A stretch of DNA of 64,000 nucleotides from Desulfobacula sp. (lineage in GTDB: Bacteria > Desulfobacterota > Desulfobacteria > Desulfobacterales > Desulfobacteraceae), in NCBI RefSeq assembly GCF_014237455.1, contig NZ_JABZFL010000016.1, forward strand, positions 1-64,000. The letters are read 5' to 3'. Of this stretch, positions 54,809-63,863 are shown in pieces (positions within the stretch are counted from its first letter, which is position 1; every line of letters starts with the position of its first letter). The notes under the pieces were generated by a model, which ran no database searches, was not told the DNA's origin, and saw nothing but the letters and a program-made list of their open reading frames with translations. The position numbers and the translations under genes are program-made.

Positions 54809-55694
54809 TTTTAAACACTTTTTTCGATTTTATGAATTTAAACATCTTCTGGGCAAAATAAGGCAAAACAAAAGAGGCTTCATGTATTTCGGGGCAATAA
54901 TATTTTAATTTTTTTTGAAAATTTTCAGAAATAGCTCGACACGGCTTTTTTAGTTCCGGCCCCAGAGATCCCAGGCAAATACCGAGATGACCACCCGGAT
55001 ACGTGGGCACCAAAAAATATGAATATGCCTGAACCTGAAACAGATCTTTTGTGATCTTCACAAGATTGGTAACACACTCCTTATGGAGGAAAAAAGATTC
55101 ACCCTGGGTAGCAATAATACCGTTTTTTCGGAGGGCCGCTTTTAATCCTTCGTAAAACGGTCGTTCAAACAAAACTTCACCCGGGCCGATGGGATCGGAT
55201 GAATCCACAATAATCACATCATATTTATTTTTTTGTTCCTGAACCCAGGCATTGCCATCTGCTATATAAACCTTGAGCCTGGGATCATTAAATCCGCAGG
55301 CAAGATCGGGCAGGAATTCTTTTGATACCTTGATAACATCTTCATCAACTTCACAAAAATCAATATTCTTTACACAGTCGTGGCGACCAACCTCCCTTAA
55401 TATACCCCCATCACCCCCCCCGATAACCAGAATATTTTCAGGATTGGGGTGTGCAAATAAGGGGACATGGGCAAGCATCTCCTGATATACAAATTCATCT
55501 GATTGGGTCAACTGAATAATTCCATCCAGAACAAGCATTTTCCCATGATTTTTGGTCTGATACATGTCGATCTGCTGAAATTTACTTTTTTTGCTGTAAA
55601 GGACCTCTTCTATCTCAAGGGATAAGGATATCCCGGGCCACATGGGACAAATTTCCGAAAACCAGCCATCATTTATTTTACTATAATTTTCCAT
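54798..55694 (-). CDS. speE: Spermidine synthase
   Basis: 298 residues. The aminopropyltransferase core has LVLDGIIQLTQSDEFVYQEM (about 53-72), ENILVIGGGDGGILREVGRH with the SAM-type glycine loop, and VIIVDSSDPIGPGEVLF with the catalytic aspartate. It transfers aminopropyl from decarboxylated SAM to putrescine. It follows speD by 7 nt. Confidence 0.94.
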   Translation of the reverse strand: MENYSKINDGWFSEICPMWPGISLSLEIEEVLYSKKSKFQQIDMYQTKNHGKMLVLDGIIQLTQSDEFVYQEMLAHVPLFAHPNPENILVIGGGDGGILREVGRHDCVKNIDFCEVDEDVIKVSKEFLPDLACGFNDPRLKVYIADGNAWVQEQKNKYDVIIVDSSDPIGPGEVLFERPFYEGLKAALRKNGIIATQGESFFLHKECVTNLVKITKDLFQVQAYSYFLVPTYPGGHLGICLGSLGPELKKPCRAISENFQKKLKYYCPEIHEASFVLPYFAQKMFKFIKSKKVFKNVG

Positions 55695-55701
55695 CTATAC
55701 T

Positions 55702-56538
55702 TTATTGTCTCAAAGCAATCTGCATTTTATAATGATCGCCCTTGAAAAACGACATAGCAAATTCTGCAACCTCACGGGGTTCATAAAATTTGCAACTGAA
55801 TATATCCAGGTATATTGAATTTGAGGCATTGGCAAAATGGCCTGAAATCAAGGAGGTTTCAATGAACTGCATCATGCTGAACCCTTCAACTTTTTCATCT
55901 TCTCCAAAATGGACTATCTGGCATTCCCCAAACCGCTTCATACCGATCAAATCACACAATTGGCATACAAATCGTTCGATGCTTTTTGCATCCCTGATAA
56001 TTTTCGGATCACTTTTATAAATATCAACAGAGGTTAAAACCCCCCATGGATTTTTTTCTTTATATTCTTTTTTCCAGGAGATCGGATAGATCTTTGAATT
56101 TTTAATAATCTGGCCAACTTTTTTTTGCTCAAACGGTTTGGAAATAATTCCCCTATTTTGATCGGAAGAGATGACAACATTTTCAGATTCAAAAGAATCT
56201 TTCATGGAATTGATGGCAATTTCCAGGTCTATCTTGTCTCCGCAAGTAAATATATCGACGGCAGCATAGTCATGTTCAGGCCATGCGTGGACTGTAAAAT
56301 GTGACTCTGCTATAACAACAACACCGCTGATTCCCTGGGGTTCAAATTTATGAAATGAAGAGCTGATAATCTTTGCGCCACTCTCTTTTGCAGCTTTCAA
56401 CAACGCTTTTTCAACCCAGTCCTTGTCTAACAGGGCTTTCCTCCCGCATTCATAATACTCAATAGTTAGCTGTCTTCCCAGAGCAAAACATGCATCCTGA
56501 TTAGAATCACCAACAAATTTAATATTTTTACCAAGCAT
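55702..56538 (-). CDS. speD: S-adenosylmethionine decarboxylase with second degenerate SpeD-like domain
   Basis: 278 residues from the ATG at 56538 (GGAGAC upstream). Residues 1-125 are a standard prokaryotic SpeD, with the self-cleavage site in VVVIAESHFTVHAWPEHDY (serine gives the pyruvoyl group) and DIFTCGD. Residues 150-278 look like a second SpeD fold: MMQFIETSLISGHFANASNS and YLDIFSCKFYEP align to the active-site region. They lack the ESH motif, so this half is probably non-cleaving and may be regulatory. It supplies decarboxylated SAM to speE downstream. Confidence 0.9.
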   Translation of the reverse strand: MLGKNIKFVGDSNQDACFALGRQLTIEYYECGRKALLDKDWVEKALLKAAKESGAKIISSSFHKFEPQGISGVVVIAESHFTVHAWPEHDYAAVDIFTCGDKIDLEIAINSMKDSFESENVVISSDQNRGIISKPFEQKKVGQIIKNSKIYPISWKKEYKEKNPWGVLTSVDIYKSDPKIIRDAKSIERFVCQLCDLIGMKRFGECQIVHFGEDEKVEGFSMMQFIETSLISGHFANASNSIYLDIFSCKFYEPREVAEFAMSFFKGDHYKMQIALRQ

Positions 56539-56678
56539 TAATGCTGTCTCCAATAATGAATAAAAAAATATCCGGCACATCCTGCAAACCCACAGGACTC
56601 TCAAAAAAAAATGTTGGCCCTAATGATAAGACCGAAACAATGAATGATCAAGGGCAACAATCTATGTAAAACTTTAAA

Positions 56679-57377
56679 TCAATATATTTCCATTATTGAT
56701 TTAAATCTGGCAAACTCTGTATTTGTCAGCATCTTCCTTTTCTGTAAATTATGTATCATACTTTGGGCATTAAATCTTACATAGGGATTAGCCCGTAATT
56801 CATCGTCCAAAGTTGTCACAATTAACCCGGGATTATATTTTTTAATATACCCCTCAATGTGCGGGTTCTCTTTTTCAATGATTTTTGCCATTTTCATGGA
56901 TTCAATCACATAATCATGTCCGCCATAAACTTTGGTATCTTTCGGCAAAGAAATCAGCCGTTTCAAGGATTGAAAAAAAGCATTAAGATCACCAGAAAAA
57001 CAATTGCCTATGGTCCCGTTAAACAAGGTATCACCAGTTACTAAAAAATCATCCGCCCTGAACGTCACCGAATCTTCCGTGTGACCAGGGGTGTGAAACA
57101 CTTCCAGAATTTCATGATCCAGGTATATGGTTTGATCTGATTTGATCTGTCTGCAGTCAATGAATTGAGCTGTTGTTTTTTTGAGCAAATCCTCGTTGCC
57201 AGAGGTATGATCATAATGGGAATGGGTATTGGTGACATGCTTGATATGGATATTATTCTTTTCAGCAAAAGCCACTATGGCTTCTACCCCTCCTGCATCA
57301 ATGGCGATACCTTCACTTGTCGAATATACCAGATAGCCCAAATTATCGGTTGAATATCTAAACTGCTGAATAAACAT
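56679..57377 (-). CDS. MBL-fold metallo-hydrolase (glyoxalase II-like)
   Basis: 232 residues from the ATG at 57377, 5 nt after the universal stress protein stop. The metal motif is THSHYDHTSG (about 51-60), with HTPGHTEDSV, VTGDTLF and GHDY as the later ligands. It may hydrolyse a thioester such as lactoylglutathione-like or persulfide substrates. It is the last gene of the tmc-linked transcript. Confidence 0.87.
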   Translation of the reverse strand: MFIQQFRYSTDNLGYLVYSTSEGIAIDAGGVEAIVAFAEKNNIHIKHVTNTHSHYDHTSGNEDLLKKTTAQFIDCRQIKSDQTIYLDHEILEVFHTPGHTEDSVTFRADDFLVTGDTLFNGTIGNCFSGDLNAFFQSLKRLISLPKDTKVYGGHDYVIESMKMAKIIEKENPHIEGYIKKYNPGLIVTTLDDELRANPYVRFNAQSMIHNLQKRKMLTNTEFARFKSIMEIY

Positions 57378-57382
57378 ATTTT

Positions 57383-58267
57383 TTAAACCTGCTGGTTCAC
57401 ACTTAGCACAGGACATGCCGATCGAAAAACCACCTGCTCAATTGTATGCCCCAAAAATGCCTTTTCAGGATCACTATCTTTTGTGTGAGGGGCTATCACA
57501 ATAAGATCACCGCTTGTTTTCCTTGTAAATTTTAATAATTCAATATAGGGGACTCCCTCCCAGACAGCAATATCATAATTATCAAAATTCTCCATTTGAG
57601 AAACATACAACTCCTTTATCTTCGCCCTTGCTTTTTTTATTTGATCTTCAATCTGTTTTTGGCCGGGGCTGGCAGAAGGCTTGGATGATTCAATATCCAG
57701 CGCATGAAAAATATGCAGTTTACACCCGATATAATCGGCCAATTTATAGGCGAATTGAAAAGCGGACATGGAAGCTTTGGAAAAATCTGTTCCAAAAACA
57801 ATCTGATTAAAATACCAGAAACATGTTTCACAAGGCCTGGCAATACTCAATACCGGGCAATTTGCTTTTTGTACGATTTTTTTCAGGATCTTTCCAACAG
57901 ATTCTTCCTTTTGAGCATGGGCACCCAAAATTATGCAGTCCACTTTGTTTTTTAGTGAAAATTTAAGAATCTCTTCCGAAGATTTTCCTTCAATAAGCTT
58001 ATATTCAGGGTCTCTTGATTTTTTAGACAGAGAATCATATCTCTTTTTCATTCCTTCTTTGACTATCGCTATATAATCAGGCCTTAAAAATTTCTTTTCT
58101 TTTGCCGACGTATCTGGAACAAATGGACAGGTTCCCTGCGAAAAATCCGTATCAATGTGGAGCAAAATGAGCTCAGAACCATATTTTTCAGAGAGTTCAA
58201 AAGCTGTCTTTGCAGCTATATCGCAGACAGGAGAAGCATCTGTGGCAAATAATATCTTTTTAAACAT
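57383..58267 (-). CDS. Tandem universal stress protein
   Basis: 294 residues with two Usp domains: MFKKILFATDASPVCDIAAK at the start and IVFGTDFSKASMSAFQFAYK from about 160. The nucleotide-loop pattern appears weakly as ILGAHAQKEESVGKILKKI (first domain) and VIAPHTKDSDPEKAFLGHTI (second). Usp genes accompany tmc in other sulfate reducers, from memory of the Desulfovibrio cluster. The role is likely stress or energy sensing. Confidence 0.88.
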   Translation of the reverse strand: MFKKILFATDASPVCDIAAKTAFELSEKYGSELILLHIDTDFSQGTCPFVPDTSAKEKKFLRPDYIAIVKEGMKKRYDSLSKKSRDPEYKLIEGKSSEEILKFSLKNKVDCIILGAHAQKEESVGKILKKIVQKANCPVLSIARPCETCFWYFNQIVFGTDFSKASMSAFQFAYKLADYIGCKLHIFHALDIESSKPSASPGQKQIEDQIKKARAKIKELYVSQMENFDNYDIAVWEGVPYIELLKFTRKTSGDLIVIAPHTKDSDPEKAFLGHTIEQVVFRSACPVLSVNQQV

Positions 58268-58300
58268 AATGACCTCATCGGAACAAATAGCGCGATGTCT

Positions 58301-58654
58301 TTAACTCAAAAGGTCTGAAATTTTTTCTATAAGCTTTTGAGCATCAAAGGGCTTACTAAAAACAGCCGCCGCCTTGGGGATTGAATACTTATGACTTGAC
58401 AAACCACTAATAACGATAACAGGTGTATTAAACCCCTTTGATTTGCTGACTTTTCTGAAAAACCTGGGGCCCCATTCTTCAGGCATTTCAAGATCAAGTG
58501 TAATCAAGTCTGGCTTTTCAGCCTTAAACACATCAAGCGCTTTCTTACCATCAACCGCAATACAGATTTCATACCCATTATCAGCAAAAAGTGTTCCCAG
58601 GTATTTTGTTATGGCCGGGTCATCATCCACGATCATAATTTTTTTGCTCATCAT
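58301..58654 (-). CDS. Single-domain response regulator
   Basis: 117 residues, a CheY/DivK-like receiver only. Acidic pair in MIVDDDPA, phosphoacceptor aspartate in DLITLDLEMPE (about 56), and the conserved lysine in VFSKPFD. No output domain. It sits 8 nt from tmcA, and the pair of regulators in this cluster suggests phospho-signalling tied to Tmc. Confidence 0.9.
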   Translation of the reverse strand: MMSKKIMIVDDDPAITKYLGTLFADNGYEICIAVDGKKALDVFKAEKPDLITLDLEMPEEWGPRFFRKVSKSKGFNTPVIVISGLSSHKYSIPKAAAVFSKPFDAQKLIEKISDLLS

Positions 58655-58662
58655 GTTCCTCC

Positions 58663-59043
58663 TTACTCTTTAATATGGCATTCACCACAAAGTACCGGTC
58701 CCTTGTTTTCCTCAAAATGACAGTCCCTGCATTGTTTATGATATGCGACCTCCAGAGAAATTAAATTTTCCTGATTTGCCTTTAAAAAATGACAGTCAGA
58801 ACAAAAGCTGTCTTCGCTGGATTCATCCTCAACCAATTTTTTATTTTCATACACATGATGACAAACGGCACAATCATCTATCTCTGCCATTTCATTATGA
58901 TCGTCATGTTCAAATACGGCACCCGGCCTATGCGGCTTTTCAAAGACAGAATTGTCAAGTCTTTCAAGCTCAGTATTGGAAAATGCAACTACTGCCGTGA
59001 ATAAAAACAATATGAAACCCATAAAAATAACTTTCTGTTTCAT
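58663..59043 (-). CDS. tmcA: Tetraheme cytochrome c3 of the Tmc complex (TmcA)
   Basis: 126 residues from the ATG at 59043 with GGGAGAC upstream. A signal peptide (MKQKVIFMGFILFLFTAVVA) directs it to the periplasm. Four CxxCH heme sites are present: CAVCH, CSDCH, CRDCH and CGECH. The acidic mature protein fits type II cytochrome c3, which takes electrons from hydrogenase/type I c3 in the periplasm and passes them to TmcC. Confidence 0.92.
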   Translation of the reverse strand: MKQKVIFMGFILFLFTAVVAFSNTELERLDNSVFEKPHRPGAVFEHDDHNEMAEIDDCAVCHHVYENKKLVEDESSEDSFCSDCHFLKANQENLISLEVAYHKQCRDCHFEENKGPVLCGECHIKE

Positions 59044-59044
59044 C

Positions 59045-60403
59045 TTAGTCTCCCGGTTTATAGATTTTCTTTTCCATGGTTTCATAAATGATATCTCCTA
59101 AAAACTTTACTTCCATGTTCAGATCATAATGATGGACAATATCTTCAAGCCCGCTGTGGCAGTTATGGCAAGGGGCGATCAAGACTTCTGCACCGGTTGC
59201 CTTTAATTGTTCTGCCTTGAACTTATTGTTTATCATTCGTTCACCTTTATAGGGAGGGCCGCAATTGATCACACCGCCGCCGGCACCGCAGCAAAAATTA
59301 TGTTCACGGTTCGGGGTCATATCAATAAAGGATTCGCACAACATGTTTGTCACTTCTCTTGCCATGTCATGCAATCCCCTTCCTCTGGAAACGTTGCAGG
59401 GATCATGAAGCGTGACGGTTTTCTTAAATTTTTCGGCAATCGTGATCCGGCCCGATGTCAGCAGTTCATGATAAAACTCCAGGGCATGGACTACCTCAAA
59501 AGGCGGCATTGCCCAACCGATCCAACGGTTTCCCACATCATAGGTTGACCGGAAAGCATGACCGCACTCACCCATGACAATCTTTTTCACTTTAAGCCTT
59601 GCCGCTGTCTCATAAAATGCTCTTGCAATGCGGCCTGAAATTTCATTATCCCCTGTAAACATGGCCATATTGCTGTTATCCCACCCCGGACTTGAGGGCA
59701 TGGTCCAGCTAATCCCTGCTGCATGCATAATGGTTGCAGCCTGGTACAGGAGACCTGCCTGGAACTTGGGTTCCGGTGCAATGACCGAATACATGATATC
59801 CGCACCCTCTTTGTCCAGCGGGATTCTCAAATCCTCAAACTCTTCTCTTGCATCCTCTTCCTGCCATTGAAGGGTATCAATCCATTCATCCTCCTTCACC
59901 CACATCTGGTTCATAGTGGCAGAATGGCTGTTCACCGTATCCTGGATATATAAAGGGGTTATCTCAAGCTTGTGACAGATCCTTCTGACCATCAGCATCA
60001 AATAAGCAATATCAATACCAAAGGGGCAGTACATGGAGCACCGCTTACAGACATTGCATTCTGTATGGGCAATATGGACGGCTCTCCTCAAAAACTCTAT
60101 TGATACTTCCCCCTTTTTATCCAGCATTTCCCAGATGGTCTGTTTTACCTTTCCTGCCGGGGAATATGACGGATCACGGTCATTTGAAAGAAAATACAAG
60201 CAGGCCTCGGCACAGAGTCCGCAGTGCATGCAGGTTTCAACATATGCTTTAAACCTGGGACCGGTCTCCTTTTGAAGCACCTGGTTAATGGTGTTCTTTA
60301 TTCTTTCCGGTGTCAATTTTGCCAATCCTGCTTCAACTGCCTCATCTGTATTTTTTTCTTTCACAACAGAAGGTTTGTCCTTTATTTCCATGTCATTTGA
60401 CAT
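59045..60403 (-). CDS. tmcB: Tmc complex iron-sulfur subunit (TmcB)
   Basis: 452 residues, HdrD-like. Two 4Fe-4S motifs are CMHCGLCAEAC (about 58-68) and CNVCKRCSMYC (about 116-126). Two CCG-type cysteine domains follow, with GECGHAFRS and LHDPCNVSRG, then NFCCGAGGGVINCGP and APCHNCHSG. It is the cytoplasmic subunit that would use electrons from TmcA via TmcC, possibly reducing a disulfide such as DsrC. It is 20 nt downstream of tmcC. Confidence 0.92.
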   Translation of the reverse strand: MSNDMEIKDKPSVVKEKNTDEAVEAGLAKLTPERIKNTINQVLQKETGPRFKAYVETCMHCGLCAEACLYFLSNDRDPSYSPAGKVKQTIWEMLDKKGEVSIEFLRRAVHIAHTECNVCKRCSMYCPFGIDIAYLMLMVRRICHKLEITPLYIQDTVNSHSATMNQMWVKEDEWIDTLQWQEEDAREEFEDLRIPLDKEGADIMYSVIAPEPKFQAGLLYQAATIMHAAGISWTMPSSPGWDNSNMAMFTGDNEISGRIARAFYETAARLKVKKIVMGECGHAFRSTYDVGNRWIGWAMPPFEVVHALEFYHELLTSGRITIAEKFKKTVTLHDPCNVSRGRGLHDMAREVTNMLCESFIDMTPNREHNFCCGAGGGVINCGPPYKGERMINNKFKAEQLKATGAEVLIAPCHNCHSGLEDIVHHYDLNMEVKFLGDIIYETMEKKIYKPGD

Positions 60404-60423
60404 TTTTATCTCCTTATCGCCTG

Positions 60424-61083
60424 TTACCAGTCTTTTGCATGTCTGACATTTCCGAATTCAGATCCCATATAAGCCCTTGTCAGAGGAGCCACAATCATGT
60501 GTGAGAACCTTGAGAACGGAATGAGAATAAGCATGATTTCGCCGGAAATCACATGGGCTATGACCATCGCTTTATAGAGAAAAAACTGATGATATGCCAG
60601 AAAGCCTGTAATAAAAGGTAATGCAATAATTAAGATTAATATATAATCTTTATAGGATGTTAGATACTTTACTTCCGGAACCGTGTATCTGCGGATGGCA
60701 AAAAATACCAGGGCAATGATGACAACGAGTGTTAATATATCGGCCAGGCCGTCATCCAGCGCTACCCAAGAGACCTGGAAAGCCTCGTTCACTAGAACAA
60801 TATGGGACATCAAGAAAATGGGTACAATAAAGAGGAGCAGATGGAAAATATAGGATATTGAATAAAAGACCGGGCTTTGTTTTGTACTTTGGGGAAAAAA
60901 TGGGATTAACCAGGCAAAGATTGATCTTAAGCTGTGCTTCAGGGTCAAATATGAATAAATATATGACTCCCTATCATTCACATCTTTGATAATGATAACA
61001 AGTTTAAATATCAGGCCAAGTATGAAAATCAGAAAAGCAATCCAAACCATTGGCCCCATAATAAAATCGATAAAGGCATTCAT
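60424..61083 (-). CDS. tmcC: Tmc complex membrane cytochrome b (TmcC)
   Basis: 219 residues with about five or six membrane helices. Histidines in helices (YIFHLLLFIVPIFLMSHIVL and VIAHVISGEIMLILIPFSRF) suit NarI-like b-heme ligation. It moves electrons across the membrane between TmcA and TmcB. The 27-nt gap from tmcD indicates one operon. Confidence 0.9.
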   Translation of the reverse strand: MNAFIDFIMGPMVWIAFLIFILGLIFKLVIIIKDVNDRESYIYSYLTLKHSLRSIFAWLIPFFPQSTKQSPVFYSISYIFHLLLFIVPIFLMSHIVLVNEAFQVSWVALDDGLADILTLVVIIALVFFAIRRYTVPEVKYLTSYKDYILILIIALPFITGFLAYHQFFLYKAMVIAHVISGEIMLILIPFSRFSHMIVAPLTRAYMGSEFGNVRHAKDW

Positions 61084-61110
61084 ATTTATCTCCTTTGGTT
61101 GAACATCCTT

Positions 61111-62367
61111 TTATAAAATCTTGTCCATTGACAGAATCAGCCGTTGATACACACCATCTTTCACTGCTTTTTGTAAAATTTTCGTGTTATCGGGACTGAT
61201 CACAGGTGTTGCCATAAAATCATATCCATTGGGGATCACTATATTGTTTACAACCAGAAAGTATTGTCCCTGCCGTTCAATTACAACTGAAACAATGTTG
61301 CCATCCGAACTGACACACGGAGTAAACACCTTGTCTGCGCCAAGATTCCATTTTTTTTGATTGACCGCAAGCGTCCAGAACCCCTTATCTTTCAGAACGG
61401 CAACCAGGGTAGAACCATCTTTGGAATACACAAGATCTGAAATCATCTGATCCGCTGCCATATTCCAGGTTACATCGTTTTCAGCAATGGTCCATTTTCC
61501 AAACTTGTCGGATGCAATCGCGGCAATATTCCCGGTCTTTTGGGAAACCACAAGGTGCCAAATCTGGTTGTATCTCTTGTTCCAGAAGGGCTGGCCGTCT
61601 TTATAAAGCATCCATTTGCCGCCTTCTTTGACCGGTGCGATGACTGATTCATCTCCTGAAATAAACAAAGGTTTCCATACAGATTGAAATTGTTTATCCC
61701 AGGCAGTATCATTGACGGCAATGCTATATTTAGTTCGGTCAAGCCGGACACCATAGGCAACATTTTTACCGGCTGAATCAAAGCTGATATCCCAGATATT
61801 CAAAAACTTTTTATCAATTGCCTTTCCATTAACTGCACAGGAAAAAATTCCATTTTTAAAAACTTCAATGTCAGCCTGTACCATTGATGTCACCTGCACG
61901 ACAGCAGCAGAGCTGCCCGTATCACTCAACACCATTTCATTGATATTTTCATACATCTGGTCCCAGGGCTTATCATTGACAGCCATTCCATATTCCATAT
62001 CTTTCTGGACTGCCAGACTCAGGCTTGAACCGTCTTGATTCACCTGTAAATTCCAGATAAAATCAAACCAGTTCTCCCATTCATTGCCGCTGATGCTCAA
62101 TGTCCATTCCTCATCACTGCTGACACAGGCGGCAAACTTGCCGTCCGGCAATGGTCTCAAATTCCAGGCCTTGTCATACTCCTTATCCCAGGTTTCACCA
62201 TTTTCACACACTGTGAACACGCCTTCCTCGACATTTACAATGCTGGCGATGGTTTCCCCGTCCGGACTGACATAGGGTTCCTCCACCCAGGTAAACCGGT
62301 CTTCCCACTCCCGGACAGGCACTTCCTTTAAATCCGTACTCCAGTCAAAAGATTTGTTCTCTTCCAT
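61111..62367 (-). CDS. tmcD: Tmc complex subunit TmcD, repeat-rich beta-propeller-like
   Basis: 418 residues from the ATG at 62367 (GGAGAC upstream); a longer frame begins at 62400. It is soluble, without a signal peptide, and built of about seven or eight repeats. Each contains a pattern like V-N-x-x-x-W-D-x-x-F/Y...W...S-x-D-G, for example NDTAWDKQFQSVWKPLF and NDVTWNMAADQMISDLV. A beta-propeller is likely. It is known as part of the Tmc operon, role undefined. Confidence 0.88.
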   Translation of the reverse strand: MEENKSFDWSTDLKEVPVREWEDRFTWVEEPYVSPDGETIASIVNVEEGVFTVCENGETWDKEYDKAWNLRPLPDGKFAACVSSDEEWTLSISGNEWENWFDFIWNLQVNQDGSSLSLAVQKDMEYGMAVNDKPWDQMYENINEMVLSDTGSSAAVVQVTSMVQADIEVFKNGIFSCAVNGKAIDKKFLNIWDISFDSAGKNVAYGVRLDRTKYSIAVNDTAWDKQFQSVWKPLFISGDESVIAPVKEGGKWMLYKDGQPFWNKRYNQIWHLVVSQKTGNIAAIASDKFGKWTIAENDVTWNMAADQMISDLVYSKDGSTLVAVLKDKGFWTLAVNQKKWNLGADKVFTPCVSSDGNIVSVVIERQGQYFLVVNNIVIPNGYDFMATPVISPDNTKILQKAVKDGVYQRLILSMDKIL

Positions 62368-62419
62368 TTTTGTCTCCGAATTTTTCTGATAAACGCTCAT
62401 TATCTTTCAGATTCGTTGT

Positions 62420-62797
62420 TCATTCTCTTAATTCATTAATAATTGTATCTAAAGATGCTACGGTCAGCGGTTTTTCAATGAAGCGATCTATTCCTGCCTT
62501 GAGTATTTCAAGCTTAAGATCATCATTGACAATTGTTGCCATTAGAATTCTTGCAATGTCCGGATTCTTTTTTGCAACCTGCTTCAAAAATTCAACACCA
62601 TTCATATCCGGCAAAAAATAATCTGAAATCACCATGTCAATTTTCTGATATTTGAGAGAATTTAAGCCTTCAGCCGCTGATTTAAATATTAAAAAATCCG
62701 TCTGGCTGCTGTCAAATAAAATTTTTAAGGAATCCCGAACATGCTCATCACTATCAATAAGCATGATCTGAGGTGACTTTTTATGTTGTTTCGCCAT
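62420..62797 (-). CDS. Single-domain response regulator
   Basis: 125 residues. Receiver with IDSDEHVRDSL as the acidic start, MVISDYFLPDMNG with the phosphoacceptor aspartate (about 57) and FIEKPL with the lysine. No output domain. First gene of the tmc transcript, 19 nt before the longer tmcD frame. Confidence 0.88.
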   Translation of the reverse strand: MAKQHKKSPQIMLIDSDEHVRDSLKILFDSSQTDFLIFKSAAEGLNSLKYQKIDMVISDYFLPDMNGVEFLKQVAKKNPDIARILMATIVNDDLKLEILKAGIDRFIEKPLTVASLDTIINELRE

Positions 62798-62840
62798 TTA
62801 ATCCTAATAATTAATTGTTAAATACTTTATAGCATTGCAA

Positions 62841-62855
62841 GCAGAAACCATGCCA
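62841..62855 (-). promoter_or_regulatory. Sigma-54-like promoter of the tmc operon
   Basis: On the minus strand the sequence TGGCATG-N4-CTGC matches the -24/-12 consensus TGGCACG-N4-TTGC at 9 of 11 fixed positions. The -12 element is about 45 nt before the first gene of the operon. No enhancer site was identified. Confidence 0.6.
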
Positions 62856-62978
62856 GAAAAAAGGATTGTGAATTTAATTTATAAAACCAGTGTCTTAGGA
62901 TATTTGGCGTTGACTATTTGGTTGAAAATATATGAATATTTATAAAAATTCGAAACTTATTTAGAAATCTTTCTAAAT

Positions 62979-63836
62979 TTAGAAAATTTTAGAAATTTTG
63001 CCTATCCCAAAATCAGTGGTAACTGCTTTAAAAAAGGCCATGATCTGTTTTGTTTTTTCTCCTGGCCGGCCCGATGCAATGGTTATATCATTGACCTTGA
63101 TGACGGGCACGATTTCCTTGTTCGATGCACTAATAAAAATTTCATCCATTTCCAGAAGCCCCACAAGCTCCATATGGCGCATCTCAAGCTTAAGGTCTTC
63201 CGGAATCAGCTTGAGGATAATACCTCTTGTAATCCCCGGCAGGATGCTGTCTGGAGGCGTAATGATGGTGGTGCCTTTGATTCCAAAAATATTGGTGGTG
63301 GTGCCCTCCAATACCCGCTGATTCCGATCAACATAGACAGCTTCCACAGCCCCGGTCTTGTGGGCTTTTTGTAATGCAGACACGGCTGATAAATAATTGG
63401 TGCTTTTGGCGGTGGGGATAAATCGTTCTATGTCAACGGTGATAATGGATGCACCGTCCGTATACCACCAGTCCGGCAACCGAAGTTTGGGGGTGACCAT
63501 GACCATGAGAACCCCGTTACCCTGTGGCGTCACCCCGTCCGGGCTCACACCGCCGGTATAAACTATCCGGACATTGGATTCATCATGATGGGGGTTCCTG
63601 TCAATAGTTTCCTGAACAATTTTACATATTTCTTCAGTGGTATGCAAAAGTTTCAGACCGATTTCCTTTGCTGAATTTTCAAGACGTTTAACATGCTCTT
63701 TAAGATAAAAAGGGCGTTTGTTGTAGGTAACCAGAAAGTCAAACACCCCGAATCCCCTTAAAACAATAATATCTTTGGCAGATATCCGGGCATCCTCATC
63801 ATCAATAAATTCTCCGTTAATATAATATATGTCCAC
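62979..63836 (-). CDS. Class IV aminotransferase (branched-chain / D-amino acid type)
   Basis: 285 residues of the fold-type IV PLP family. Motifs include MDIYYINGEFIDDEDARIS, VYTGGVSPDGVTP, TAKSTNYLSAVSALQKAHKT with the PLP lysine, and TTTNIFGIKGTTIITPP then ILPGITRGIIL. It probably handles branched-chain or D-amino acids. The gene stands between tmc and proB. Confidence 0.9.
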   Translation of the reverse strand: MDIYYINGEFIDDEDARISAKDIIVLRGFGVFDFLVTYNKRPFYLKEHVKRLENSAKEIGLKLLHTTEEICKIVQETIDRNPHHDESNVRIVYTGGVSPDGVTPQGNGVLMVMVTPKLRLPDWWYTDGASIITVDIERFIPTAKSTNYLSAVSALQKAHKTGAVEAVYVDRNQRVLEGTTTNIFGIKGTTIITPPDSILPGITRGIILKLIPEDLKLEMRHMELVGLLEMDEIFISASNKEIVPVIKVNDITIASGRPGEKTKQIMAFFKAVTTDFGIGKISKIF

Positions 63837-63863
63837 TTTTTTACTCCTGTTTATTGATGTTCT

